Shown piece after piece: positions 1 to 11,200 of a DNA stretch of 64,000 bases. The stretch's first letter is position 1. Each line of letters starts with the position of its first letter. The stretch is from positions 1-64,000 of the forward strand of contig LPNZ01011617.1 in assembly GCA_001655205.1 (NCBI GenBank), written 5' to 3'. The position numbers and the translations under genes are program-made. Below the pieces are notes generated by a model. It was not told where the DNA came from. It saw nothing but the letters and a program-made list of their open reading frames with translations, and ran no database searches. The DNA comes from Lenisia limosa. Taxonomy: Eukaryota; Breviatea.

Positions 1-100
1 ATATCGGATTATAGTACAATATTAATACACCCAATCATTTGCCTTACAACTCTATGCACACAGCTTTCTGCGTACCTCCACAGCATACCTACAAGGATTA
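1..100. repeat. Dispersed repeat, copy 1
   Basis: A stretch at the left edge is closely similar to 46165-46255. The best block (around 42-82) reads as cttacaactctatgcacaca followed by gctttctgcgtacctcc. The copy at 46205-46245 differs at only about two positions over some 40 bases. The upstream parts are also alignable (atatcggattat against atattggattat) but with indels. The copy cannot be extended leftwards because the window begins here. It could be a transposon fragment or a segmental duplicate. Confidence 0.6.
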
Positions 101-1453
101 GATTCATGAATAAGGACAATATGGACAATAGCCCCTGCATAATAAGTAGGCCCTCCTAAATCCGTCTTATGTCACAGATTCAGGAGGGGCCAGAGAGAGA
201 ATAATATTATCGTAAATATCGATAACGTCCTCAAAGGAGAACAGATTATAAGTGGCCCAATAGTAGGACTAGGTCTCAGGTGGAGAGATTCCCTAGTCTA
301 TGAGGCCGGTGAGGTTGCTTAGGAGAAGCGCCCTCAGTTTCGTTCAATGGGGTGTCATAAATGCAAAGAACGATATCGTTAATTTCTTGAGGAATGCAAG
401 ATTATATCCATTGGTACTAAGGTTCGGATGAGACGAGCAGCGTTGTAGGCGAAGTGTCTCGGTTGAGAACACAATCGACCATAACGCGTGAGTTGCCCGT
501 TCAAGACACCTTTTACAATATGTTTCTGAATAGTGGAATGGATATGTGGATTTTGACTATAAAACAAAAATCCCTGCGTTTATCGTATATTGAAGTATTG
601 ATATGATTCCTATGAATGTTAACCTGTATACCAAGATAACCCACTTCAGTTGCGGAAGCGGATGTTTGTGATAATTGCAGATAGTGCGGGTAGATAGGGT
701 CAATATCATCAGATGTTGGGATAATATGTTTATGGAAGCTATGATGAGTGAGTAGTAGACGATAATAGGATATAGTATACTATGATATGACATGCACATT
801 CCCAGGCTAACCAAGAACCTTGGCCGGACCACTGGGGGTATTGTGAGTAATTCCCTCTTCCATGTAGCACGCGGCTTCCGCCCTGATCTCGGGAGATATC
901 AGGTCCTCTGAATGTCATGCGGGGTTGAAAAATCCAGACAAGCTGGCCTCTAATTAGCATACCTTTGAAACGGCAAACTTCAGCACCCTCTCGATAAAAC
1001 GCTTCATTGAGACTGGTCTGAATGGGAGGAATGTGTGCCGGTTTACTCGGCACTTCAACCTCCACAAGAACACGTGGAATTCTGATACAATTTGAGTACG
1101 TCATACAGGGGCTTGGGAGACACAGATTTATGCGACACCACAGAAGTCAATACCAGATTGTAGAACATGGTCATATGTGTCGTATTTTATATCAAGTCAT
1201 CAAACATATCATTTCAATTAATGACAGACCTCTCAGCGGTTCCTCCTCTCTCGTAAACTGTAATGAAGTGTGTCTAAATAATAACACTTGGGGCGGGGAG
1301 GGGGGAGACGCTATGAAGTCGATCTTCCCATCTCACATTGACGTAAGGAATTGGAGGCCTCTGCTCGTCTTTCACCTTCATAGTCAAATAAACTGTTAAC
1401 AAATACATCACAATAGAATCACTTAAAAAAATATGTGAGAAAACCCCCTGATA
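101..1453. other. No recognised gene; one unidentified open frame
   Basis: No protein family is recognisable here. The most protein-like stretch is a minus-strand open frame at 739-1104 with a mixed hydrophobic and charged composition, including the piece VLVEVEVPSKPAHIPPIQ and then CRFKGMLIRGQLVWIF. It has no convincing splice partners and no recognised domain. It could be an exon of a gene that starts off the window or part of a decayed element related to the repeat at 1-100. Other open frames overlap it on the plus strand and look like shadows. Confidence 0.3.
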
Positions 1454-1862
1454 TCAGTCCAAGGAAAAAGAGCGAACTTTGTCCATGAATGCTGTGAACT
1501 GAGAGTGTGCACTGGCCTTGAGGGGGATTCCTGACCAAGTTAATTATCCGTCGCATTCTCAAACGAAAATTGATGCTCCAAACCAACCTTCAACAACACC
1601 ATCCGGGGTGACCCCAATGACAACACGGCCACCACTTGTGTTGGCAAGAGCATTGATGTGAAGAGGAAGGATTTGGAGCAACTCTGGAGTCAATCTACCT
1701 CCATCTTCCGATCCACCAGGCTGAAGAAATAAATACAAGAAACAGTTAAAAGTTCATTAGCACCGGAAGCCTGGATACCATCAACTCGAGAGTTGCGCTT
1801 GGAAGGAAAGGAAACTGCTCATCAACGAAGAACGTGCGGTTACGAACCGCTTCAAATTTCAT
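1454..1862 (-). CDS. Minimal Schlafen/AlbA_2-domain protein, about 97 aa
   Basis: Three exons give one open frame: 1862-1779, 1720-1588 and 1530-1454, with introns of 58 and 57 bp that begin GT and end in cttcag and tggtcag. The frame is 294 nt including the stop. The second exon holds the AlbA_2 (Schlafen core) signature: INALANTSGGRVVIGVTPDG followed by VVEGI. In this family that segment forms part of a nucleic-acid or nucleotide-binding fold (family knowledge). Schlafens and bacterial AlbA_2 proteins are usually longer, with helicase or other domains attached. Here the stop follows soon after the core (KVRSFSLD). A further downstream exon cannot be excluded. The gene diverges from the ubiquitin ligase to its right. 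The function is unknown. Confidence 0.6.
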
Positions 1863-2521
1863 TGGTGGACTACTCTCTAGTGCTCTTCCCTACTTCTAAC
1901 AGCTTAACTTTGAACTTTGAACCTAGGAGCAACCTAGGAGATATATAATATCTATACACCTCCTAGTTTTGAACTTTGAACTTTAATGCATCAATAATCT
2001 GGGGGTATATTCACCCTAGAAACAGAAAGTCTAAACTGCAAAGGGCCAGGCAGCCTTTTTTCTGCTAAAAAGACTGACAGCCCGCGTTCTTCTGTGTATC
2101 GGAACCCCAGGTTCGTGGGAAAATTAAGTTCAAGTTCAAGTTCTAACTGGTACCTGGTGGTGCACGCACCCCTTTGGCTGCCTTTCGCCCTTTCGCCCTT
2201 TACACGCTTATAAATAATAATTTAAGGATAAGGTGGTTTTTCAATCATTTTTATTTTGCCTTTAATTATTGGTGAATCCAATCCATCAATCTTTGACACA
2301 GTTGCTCTGCAATGAAACCCCCTTTTGAAGGTATTTACAACATTCACAAAGAGATATTCAGCATTCGCTTACACCTTTAGAAGAAATTGACATTGCTGAC
2401 TTGGAGATTTCTGGTAGGGCTCTCTTCTGCCAACGCAAATATGGCTACTCTATAATGAAATGCCAAGAGCAACCCTTCACTTCAATTTTTGAATTCATAT
2501 TTTTATGTTGTGGTTAACAGA
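1863..2521. other. Intergenic region between divergent genes
   Basis: This lies between the AlbA_2-like gene (-) and the RBR ligase (+), so it should hold both promoters. It contains short direct repeats: tttgaactttgaac occurs around 1909-1922 and again near 1969-1983, an inverted pair is built on cctaggag/ctcctag, and tttcgccc is reiterated near 2185-2200. No coding exon was identified with confidence. Confidence 0.35.
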
Positions 2522-4965
2522 CCAGGGAAGTACAATGAAGAAACAATTGAGGAATTGAACAGTGGGTGGTTGAAGAATGCATTTCCGTATTCTCTTCTTG
2601 CCCTCTGATATCTATCAGGTATTGAAGCCATATTCGGATCAGACTTCACCATCAATGCCAGGGGAACAAGTTGTACTTTTCAAGTAGGGGGGGGGGTTGT
2701 CAGTAGGGCCTATTTGCTTGCATCCTTTGGCTATAGCCTCTATATTCAATTGGTGAATTTTGAGGCAACTTGCTCCTGTGGTATCCTGTTTTTAGGGTTT
2801 ACTCAGCTCTGATAATATTGTTCAGATTGCTCTTTCGTTCCCAGTACCCGTGAAAGAGTTCACTGCAGTACTGACAGCTCCGTCTTCAAATCGGAAATGC
2901 CAGGTCAAGTATCTCCCAGCTGTCCTTCTGAAGTTTCTTCTTCCCCCACAGTACCCTGAAAGGCCGCCGCTATTTTCTCTGGTAGCACCCTGGCTGCCTC
3001 CCCCAATTAGAGCCGAGCTAGGGTCCAGGGTGTGTGGGGGTATGTGAATTGAGTGAGCGTTTATTTCAAAAGGAATGTGTTTTGTATTTATGCTAATTGC
3101 TTAGATTATAAAAGCTCAAGATGAAGTCCTTCCAGAGCCATGCATTTACAGTGTAGCTAATGTTATCATTGTATCGGGCTTTCTATCTTTCCTATTAGTG
3201 TTCTATCTGTTGTCTCTCCTCGTGATTTCTCCAGGATGATCTGGCTGATCTGATGATTGGCGGGTTGGATATCACAGTGAGCAACGAGACCATTGGGAAG
3301 GGTTTTGATGGCATTAACGCCTTCGCTATCATTGAAGCTCACCAACAGTTTGCCGGATGGTCAATAAATAGCTCACCACTTTTCCATATGATATCTCAAA
3401 TTTATAGCAAAGCGGCAATGGAAAGTCTCAATGGGAAAATGGTCTCTTGTCCTATTTGCTTTGAAGACAAAACAGGGTAAGGTTCAGGTGTATCTTTATT
3501 AGTCCTCCTATTGAGTCTCGCCAATAGAGCTGAATTTCTCCTCCACCACCACATCAATATAGTCGATCAAATAATGGCTCTCAGGACTAAAACTTCAAGC
3601 ATGTCAACAATATTTATGATAATATTATTCTATAAAGACTTTGATGTCTGCAATTCTAACTCTCTGGCAGTTCACAGAGTTGTAAGGCAAATGATTGGGT
3701 TATTATTAAATTATAATTGATGACGGCTTTGGCCATATTTGTTTTTTATTTCTTATTGCTATCAGTACCGAGTGTGTCTTTGTTGGGCGTTGCGAACATG
3801 TCATCTGCAAGAACTGTCTCCGAGACCTTTCGTCCCTACACATCACTGTTGGCTGGGCTCTTTGGAAATACAAGCCCCCTTTTTACAGTGATCTTTCCGC
3901 TCTTCCTCCTTGTGACACCTATGTAGTCCGGTGAAATCGAACTATTGCGTTGTCCCCTCCCCGATTGTTCCGAGGAATTATTACCACATCTTTTAAAAGA
4001 AGTTGTCCCACCCGAACTTCTGGCAAGGTGAGTAACATGAACAGTCTGGTCTTCTTTTCTGACCTTTTTCAAAGTTATGATCATACAGGTTCGAAGATCT
4101 GTCACTTAAGAAGGCTCTAGATTCCATGGTAAGTCCACTAGGTCTTTAATATATATATATATAAAAAGAGCTTGAAAGAGAAACATGGATAGGATTGATC
4201 TGAAAAGTCACTTTGCAGGATGGGGTATGCTGGTGCCCCAACCCTGAATGCGGGGGAGTCGGAATACAAGAGGACAACCTAAATATCTGTATGCTGGGCA
4301 TGTAAGACAAATGGTTGCGTGAAAATGGCCAACTACTAGGAAGGAATAATAAGCATTTCAACTTCTGCATTTTCCATGTAATTCGTGCCACTTAGTTCAA
4401 TGCAACTCTTGTGCCAATGTGTACTGCAGCAAGTGTCAGGGTGCATCGCATGGTACAGAACCCTGCAAGCCAAGGGGCTCAATCAAGGCTGTTTTTGTAT
4501 GTGGCGTAGTCTAATCTTATTTTCATCTTAATCTTCCAGGACAACTCCACTCAAGAGTTCAAGATCGAATGCGAAGTCGAAGATGACGTCACCAGATATG
4601 GCGAAGCTTATAAGAACGAGCTTCTCAGCTTGTGGGTCATGATGTTAGGGTGAAGTATTTCCGTGTTCAACAGCCTTGCATCTCATCAGACTAGAGCAAT
4701 GATGAACAAGACTACCACACAATGTCCCAAGTGTCGCTGTAGTATTGAGAAATCTGAAGGTGGGCCTTTCGTTGCAATTGACTCTTTAGGATGTAACCAT
4801 ATGACGTGTCGATGTGGTCACGAGTTTTGCTTCATTTGCCTCAGAGACTACACCGTATGCATTATTTGCCCTCTTTTGACTAATTTGTCTTTGCAGATTG
4901 ACCACTTCATTCAATATGGTTGTGTATTTAGTGATGGCTTAACATGGGACCATTTTTATGGCTGA
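2522..4965 (+). CDS. RBR-type E3 ubiquitin ligase (RWD-RING1-IBR-Rcat, RNF14-like)
   Basis: The gene is built from many small exons. An N-terminal RWD domain spans roughly 2610-3000, with GIEAIFGSDFTINARG and then KYLPAVLLKFLLPPQYPERP, the conserved YPxxxPP core. RING1 starts with CPICFEDK near 3450 and continues after an intron with CVFVGRCEHVICKNCL at about 3770-3835. The IBR region follows: SGEIELLRCPLPDCSEELL near 3930 and VQCNSCANVYCSKCQGASHG near 4395-4455. The catalytic second RING is at 4720-4855, with CPKCRCSIEKSEGG and GCNHMTCRCGHEFCFICL. In this family the cysteine of the second RING carries ubiquitin as a thioester; here it falls in CNHMTC (inference by alignment). RWD plus RBR is the RNF14/ARA54 layout. 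The start and last exon are uncertain. The 3' end converges on QTRT2. Confidence 0.85.
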
Positions 4966-5081
4966 AGGCTGTGTGCAACTCCCGTTTCCTGTTTCTTACC
5001 CATATTTTTGCTTTCTGCTGTTGAGAATTTTTCCATGTTTCCTTTATTTTTCTTGAAATTAAGTAGTAAATTAATGTATCT

Positions 5082-7575
5082 CTAGGAAAATAATTTGGTT
5101 ACCTTTTGAACATATTCACCCAATTTTTGTTTCTAAAAGAGGTTAGAAAAGCCAAATAAATCAATGGATGAAGACTCCAACCAAAATGCCTTCTAACCTC
5201 AATAGCTTCTCTGAGGGCTTTGAACATGTTTGCAAACTGGGACATGTTGTGCCTGACAAATGAGGAAACTAAAACTATTTCCCGTTCATTCAACAGACCC
5301 AGCAACAAAACGTTCACAAAATATTAACCCTTTGAAATGGTCAAATCGATCATCTGGAAGAAAATGTAACAAACATTGTCAAATAGACGTGGGCGTTCAT
5401 CTCGTGGGCTCGAAGGAGATGCAGTAAATACGCCCGGGTGAATGACGCACAACTGAAATGTCAATCAAAATTGAAACCATTTTTACAAACCAGCTGCAGT
5501 AACAGTCAGCCAGAACTGGCTCAAACTCCTGTGACAGTCAATTCAGTTCGTGATTCAGTAAAGAAAAAAGGAGGCTTCAGGCTTACGGTGTAATGAGAAA
5601 GACTCCACAAGTTGAGGATTCCCTTGGAAACCGGTGCAACATCAGGGGCATTCATAGCACTAGTACCGGCAGACAGTACTGACGGCCTCGAATCTAATTA
5701 GTCATATAGTCAAATAAACTCCGATGAAGAAGCAGTGATTCAACATACCTTCCTTGGGCTCTACCTTCTTCTCTTTTGGTTCAATTTTGGATTCTTCTTC
5801 TGAGAAATGAGAAACAATCATTAAAAAGGACAAAGACCAGCCTACTAATACCACTTACCCAGGGATCGTTTTCTCTTATGAGGAGGTGAGCTGCATGATT
5901 TATCCTTTTGTGCCATAATAGCTATATGGTTAGACTTGACTTTGCATGTAACCGATAAGTATCACTTTGGTAGGATCGAAATAAAGCTCCAAATATGTCC
6001 TTCAAACCTTCAAAAGAAAGGTCATACAGAATTGCCTTGCCTTCTAAAGCAAGCTTTGAAGGGTAGTCAGACGCCACCAAATCCACGCCCCGCGTGACAG
6101 CCGCCAGACATCCAATAATGTCCAAGTCGCATGCCATGGCTCGGACCTTTTCCGTCGGTAAGCGAGATGTTAGATCACCGATCATTTCACACGTTTTTTC
6201 AAGAGGCATATCGATGAAAACGCCTTCAATTGAGAAACCTGGGAGTTAAATGGGCGCCATGTTCATACCATCAGTTTTGGCCTCAATTGCAGCTTTGCAT
6301 GAGTCAGCACGTGGGGGGTCAGAAGACCCCATAACCGCAGCCATAGTCTATTGACGTGACGCACAAGGGTATTTGAATATTGAAAAGAGAGCTACGTATC
6401 ATATAGTATAATTATCACTCACCAGGATTCCAGCCTCGCGGATTTTGGGAGTCCGCTCCGACCACTTCTTGGTTCGCTCAACAGTTTGCTGGGTCTTTTT
6501 CCTCGAAATATCCGAAGACTGCAGAGAAGTGAGTATCTGGTATCACGGGCCATTTATCTTGATATTGTATAACGGGCCATTTATCTTGATATTGTATACG
6601 GGCCATTTATCTGGTATCACGGGGCCATCAAATCATCCCCAGGTACATGGATATTATGATCATTTGAAAATCAAATTTACTACTGTTGCAACCCCCCCCC
6701 CNNNNNNNNNNNNNNNNNNNNNNNNNNNNNNNNNNNNNNNNNNNNNNNNNNNNNNNNNNNNNNNNNNNNNNNNNNNNNNNNNNNNNNNNNNNNNNNNNNN
6801 NNNGGAAAGAATATGAACAAAAAGCCTCGCACCTTTGGGCTGTCTGAAATCATAGTTACCATGTCTGGCCTCATGGCAATTACCCATTGCTCCCATTGCT
6901 CAGTAGTAATCTGAAAGTTTACGTGGAGGTGTGCAATTGTGCAATAATATAATCATAATAAATATCAAACTCTCCAACAACCCATATTAAACACCTCTAG
7001 TGTGGAAGAAACAAAAGAGGTAGCATCAGGCCCTTTACCTTAATCCGGCCCGCTTTGGTGTTGACTGAAACACCCTCTGCTGTCTTGTTGGCGAACCCCT
7101 CAGCCGACCTCTCCGCTGCAACATCCCGCATTCCGGCCCAAAGCAGCACTGACGGTGGCGTCTGGAGAATCATGGTTGTTGCCAATCTCAGACTCTATTC
7201 ACAACAAACATTCGAGAAAGTCCTGAGAAGGCTGTTAGACTCGGGGTACTTTTCGTTAAGGGCCTTTTCCAGTGGTAAGGCCGGGCATTCGTACCTTAAC
7301 GGTCAGGCTAATAGAGTTGCGAAGGGTAACAAACAGTTCACCAATGGGACAATGGACAACTGCATCTCCAAGATTTGCTTCCACCTCCTGCTGATGAGAA
7401 AAGAATATTGGTATAATACTGCTTCTTTAACACCCCTCACATCAGCGCAAAGATAGGGGATGGTGCCTCTCCTCCCTGTAGGTACAAAAGATGGGGTCGT
7501 GATGGTCATAGAGGAAAGGGTCAAACAACCTGCTCGTCCATTTGCAGAGGTTTTTAAAACCTCAAATGACACCAT
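5082..7575 (-). CDS. QTRT2: Queuine tRNA-ribosyltransferase accessory subunit 2
   Basis: The start at 7575 gives MVSFEVLKTSANGRAGCL followed by TPSFVPTGRRGTIPYL, the N-terminus typical of QTRT2. The barrel part at 6209-5935 carries the family segment TRGVDLVASDYPSKLALEG. The C-terminus was reassembled from splice sites: LNLWSLSHYTEFEPVLADC, then the zinc site CYCSC-C and FTRAYLLHLLRAHEMNAH, then HNMSQFANMFKALREAIE, ending at 5082. QTRT2 pairs with the catalytic QTRT1 to put queuosine into tRNA at position 34, partly at the mitochondrial surface (family knowledge). The last intron has ctaacctcttttag at its end. A lysine/glutamate-rich insertion (HKRKRSLGEEESKIEPKEKK, about 5880-5750) precedes the zinc site. 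A gap at 6702-6803 hides part of the gene. A separate small gene starting at ATG 5916 was considered but fits less well. Confidence 0.88.
6545..6624. repeat. Tandem repeat of about 26-27 bp in a QTRT2 intron
   Basis: Three units begin at 6545, 6572 and 6598. Each contains acgggccatttatc, and the first two continue with ttgatattgtata. The repeat lies in a non-coding part of the gene just before the assembly gap at 6702. Confidence 0.8.
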
Positions 7576-8200
7576 TGCAGAGGGCAGAAAGAACAGAACA
7601 GAAAGACAGAAAGAACGAAAACACCACCCTGTACCCTCCAGGTGCTCCGAGCGATTGCGGGCCTGCGGGTGTCAAGAGTTAAAAGAAAGGTCCGAAAACA
7701 CGAATACCTGAATACGCCCCCACACGCAGCCAGCGCCTTGAGCTAATTAACTTTGACTGGTATTTTACCAGAAATATTTATCATATTTATTCTTTTTTAT
7801 CTATGAAAACAAAGTATAATATTCATAAATATGAGAATTCAATCATTGTAATATGATTGCAAGCTTCAAATATTTCCTTCCGCTTTCTCCGTTTGTTCAC
7901 TCCGTTTTGTCCGCTTATTAGTTTTTAAGTTTATTATGATGATAAATTTTTCTTTGAATTTAGTTACGCTACTAGCGCTCTTATCTATAAGCAAATTATC
8001 AATAGATTAGGTTGTGCTGCTCGTTGTGCAACCTTGAACTTCCATAGGTTGGCCATTCTGCTTCAATTAAATACGCATCCCATGTCTTTTTTATTGATTC
8101 TTGATTGAGCCGTTGCTTGGTGGAGCTAGGAAGAGAAGCTTTATGATTGGTTGAGGTCATTTTGAACTCGTCTTATGGCATAGGACTCAGGCTGTTCACA
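7576..8200. promoter_or_regulatory. Divergent intergenic region, QTRT2 (-) and helicase (+)
   Basis: About 625 bp separate the two start codons. The left part is a purine-rich run (agaacagaacagaaagacag near 7592) and the rest is AT-rich. No gene was recognised. It is taken as a shared promoter region from gene orientation alone; no specific factor site can be supported. Confidence 0.4.
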
Positions 8201-11200
8201 ATGAGTCACAACATATCTCCCTTTAACATTGACAATGCTTTTACTCGGAAGGTATGATTGCGGCTCTTTACCTTTCTTTGGTGATGGTAGATATTTTTAT
8301 CAGCTGCCTTGACCTGACATTGTTCAGGGAAGAGACTACAGTTACAATGATATTTCTCCAATCATGCAAAAGTAGGACAAGGAAAGTCCAATTGTCACCT
8401 TATGTTTAGGATAGATTGCTTTGTTCTGACTTTCAATGAAAAGAGTGTCGAGTCATTGTTCAATAACATACTCGGTGATTGTCACAAACAGTTACCGCGC
8501 TTTACTTTGCCAATGTGGGTGATTGAGAAACAGTGCAGTAATACCATTGAGACCCTCAATACCGTGTTTCTTTTGTTTCTAAGTCTTTAGCGCCTTTCAA
8601 AAGGCTTTCAGCTCAGTTTATTTGGATGATTCAAACTCTTTGTCTTCCTTTACCGATAGTCAATGTCAATGGATCTTCGAATTTTGTCTATTCCCATGGC
8701 AGTTCCACTTCCTGAAGTTTGTTGTGTTGAAGCGATTCGAAGGAGGATTCGAAGACAACATCGCATTCATCAACAGTTTGAACCAGCTCTTTCAAGAAGC
8801 GGTTTGATGGGCACTGACTCTTTTTCATTCGTGCCATTTTGGACAAAAAGGTTTCTCATAATTAGGATATTAAGTCAAGCCGATGGATTTCTTTCGCCTT
8901 AAAAATAGCCAAACATTTGAAAAAGTATCATTGTGAGGAGTATCCAACATTACAGGTGAGTTGTAATTTGCTGATGACCATGTAGTCTTCTCATGTCACA
9001 CTCACTGATGAGCAATTTGAAGCAGGAAATAGGTTCGAAGACAGTCCAAAATCTGAATTGTATCTAACTTAAGTAGACTTATTCCGTACTATATCTTAAG
9101 CTTTTCACCTCACGGTTTGGCAACAATATAGTTGTGAAGTTGTCCTCATTATTACAGAGCTTCCCCTTGACTTACTACCAATTGAGCTACGGGTTAAACT
9201 TGATCGGTAGGCATTCTCTCATCTCCTCTTTTCCAGTTATATCAAAACGAGCTGTACTCCATTCACCCTTACCAAATACAGATACTTGGAGGACATTGCA
9301 AATGGAATAAAACACTCTAACGCATATCTGTAAAGGACTATTTACCACACCTGACGATTTAGTCAAGAATATTTTCCTTTCTATGGTCAACTATCCCGTT
9401 CGAAACACTATCATAGTGTCTATTCAGAGATTACCCGTTACACTCTTGGCCTAAAGCAGAACGTGAATGATACACATGGCTTGGATTATATTACCTCATA
9501 TTTCGGCATCTTCTATCAGAAATGGAAATATGACTCGGGAAACAGGGTATGTTGTTTGAAACATCATTCTAATCCACTCTAGGCTGATGTTAACAAGGAA
9601 TTTGAAAAGATATACCAGAAGCAACAAATACAAGCAATTCGTGTTTGGTACGACTTCACCAGAAGCGAGGAACTGAGTTCATCTGTTCTCAATCCTCTCA
9701 TTGCAGATATTGATACATTAAGGCCGATTCCTGTTGAAAAGAGACAATATACTAGCCAGAAACAGAAAGAACTGGATTCAATTCGAAAGTCCATTAAGGT
9801 TGGAGTTTTTGAGGAAAATTTTATGCTCTTATCTTGATTTCCATACACACCCTGTTGACATTCCTAGGCGACACTATCCAGTAACTCAACACCTTCGTCC
9901 CCTGTGCTTCCCTTTACACCTGATACTACACCTTTGGGTTGGTTTGCTGGGCTCTTATTGAAACAATTTAAATAATCGTTCCATTAGAAAAAAATATTCA
10001 AAGATGTCAGTGTGATGGTTTTCAGAGGTTGAGTACATTGGTAAAAACTCTGCACACTTCATATTTTTACAGAATGTTTCTGGTTGTCGAGAATAATTGT
10101 CAATCTTGATTTTCAAGAAGAGTGTTTAGAAAGCAAAATGAATTGAAAATATGAAAAGGAGACAATGTTTGATTTTTCTTCCTTTGTTTGATTCGTTTTT
10201 GATAATCAACATAAATGCACCATTTCCTTCTAGAATGAAAATCCCAAAGCATTCAAGAAGAGAAGTTTATTTGCTCAGACAGTACTGTTCAATCTGAAGA
10301 CCCCCTTCCGGTTACAAAGACCAAAAAGCCCAGAAAGCAAAAGAAGAACAAGAAGGAAAAGGAAAAACAACGTAGGAAGGAAGAAGCAGAACAGAGACAG
10401 ATTCTTGAAGAGGCTAGACTCAAGGAAGAGAAGGAATGTGAAGAAAAAGAGAAGGCTGAAGAAAAAGAGAATGCTGAAGCACAAAAGAAACTGGAAGAAG
10501 AGAAGCAAGCCCTTGTGGAAGATGCGGAGAGAGAAGCGGAAAAGGCGTCTGTTATTAATGCTTTGCAGGTTGGGCATACCTGTTTGGACATAATATATAT
10601 TTTTTTTCATTATGTCCATTTGACTGTTTACTGTTGAAGGTACGACAGATGATCGAAAAGCTTGCAGCGGAACACTGGGAGAACTCTGATGATGATAACC
10701 TTGATGACAGCGACTCTGATGTTGAAGATGCACAAGACTTCCCAGGCTCCATGAGACAGGATTTCCAAAAGGTATAGACCATTTTCAGGACCGCATTGAC
10801 CTCTCAGTATTTTGTGGACGAAGGACTTGAAGTGGCTCTCACCAGGGAGGCTCTGGAGGAGATCAATAAGCTGGATAAAGACTATTGCAAAATGGTTTGT
10901 TTGTGTTCTTGATTGATTTAACTGTCAAGGTGCTTTACAAGATCATGTACTCTTCAACCTACCTTCACGATTGGAACGAGTGAGCTACTTCGTCAAACCG
11001 CCTTTTCTTCACTTTTCTTTTCACTATTTTATTTACACAAGTAGATGGGTAGTCTCCAAAGAAGAATACGACATCCGGACATTCAAGTTCGACATCAACG
11101 GTATGAAGACTTTGGCGAGTTTTAATATTTGTTCTTCTCTCATTATAACCAACAGGAACTGCGTGGTACCTTGTGGCGCGAATTGGCCTTGATTTCTCAC

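Noticed and set aside
5560-5916. A separate small nuclear gene starting with MAQKDKSCSSPPHKRKR
   Set aside because: The spliced continuation leads directly into the QTRT2 zinc-binding C-terminus, which has no other upstream partner. The ATG lies in what is better read as a 36-bp intron.
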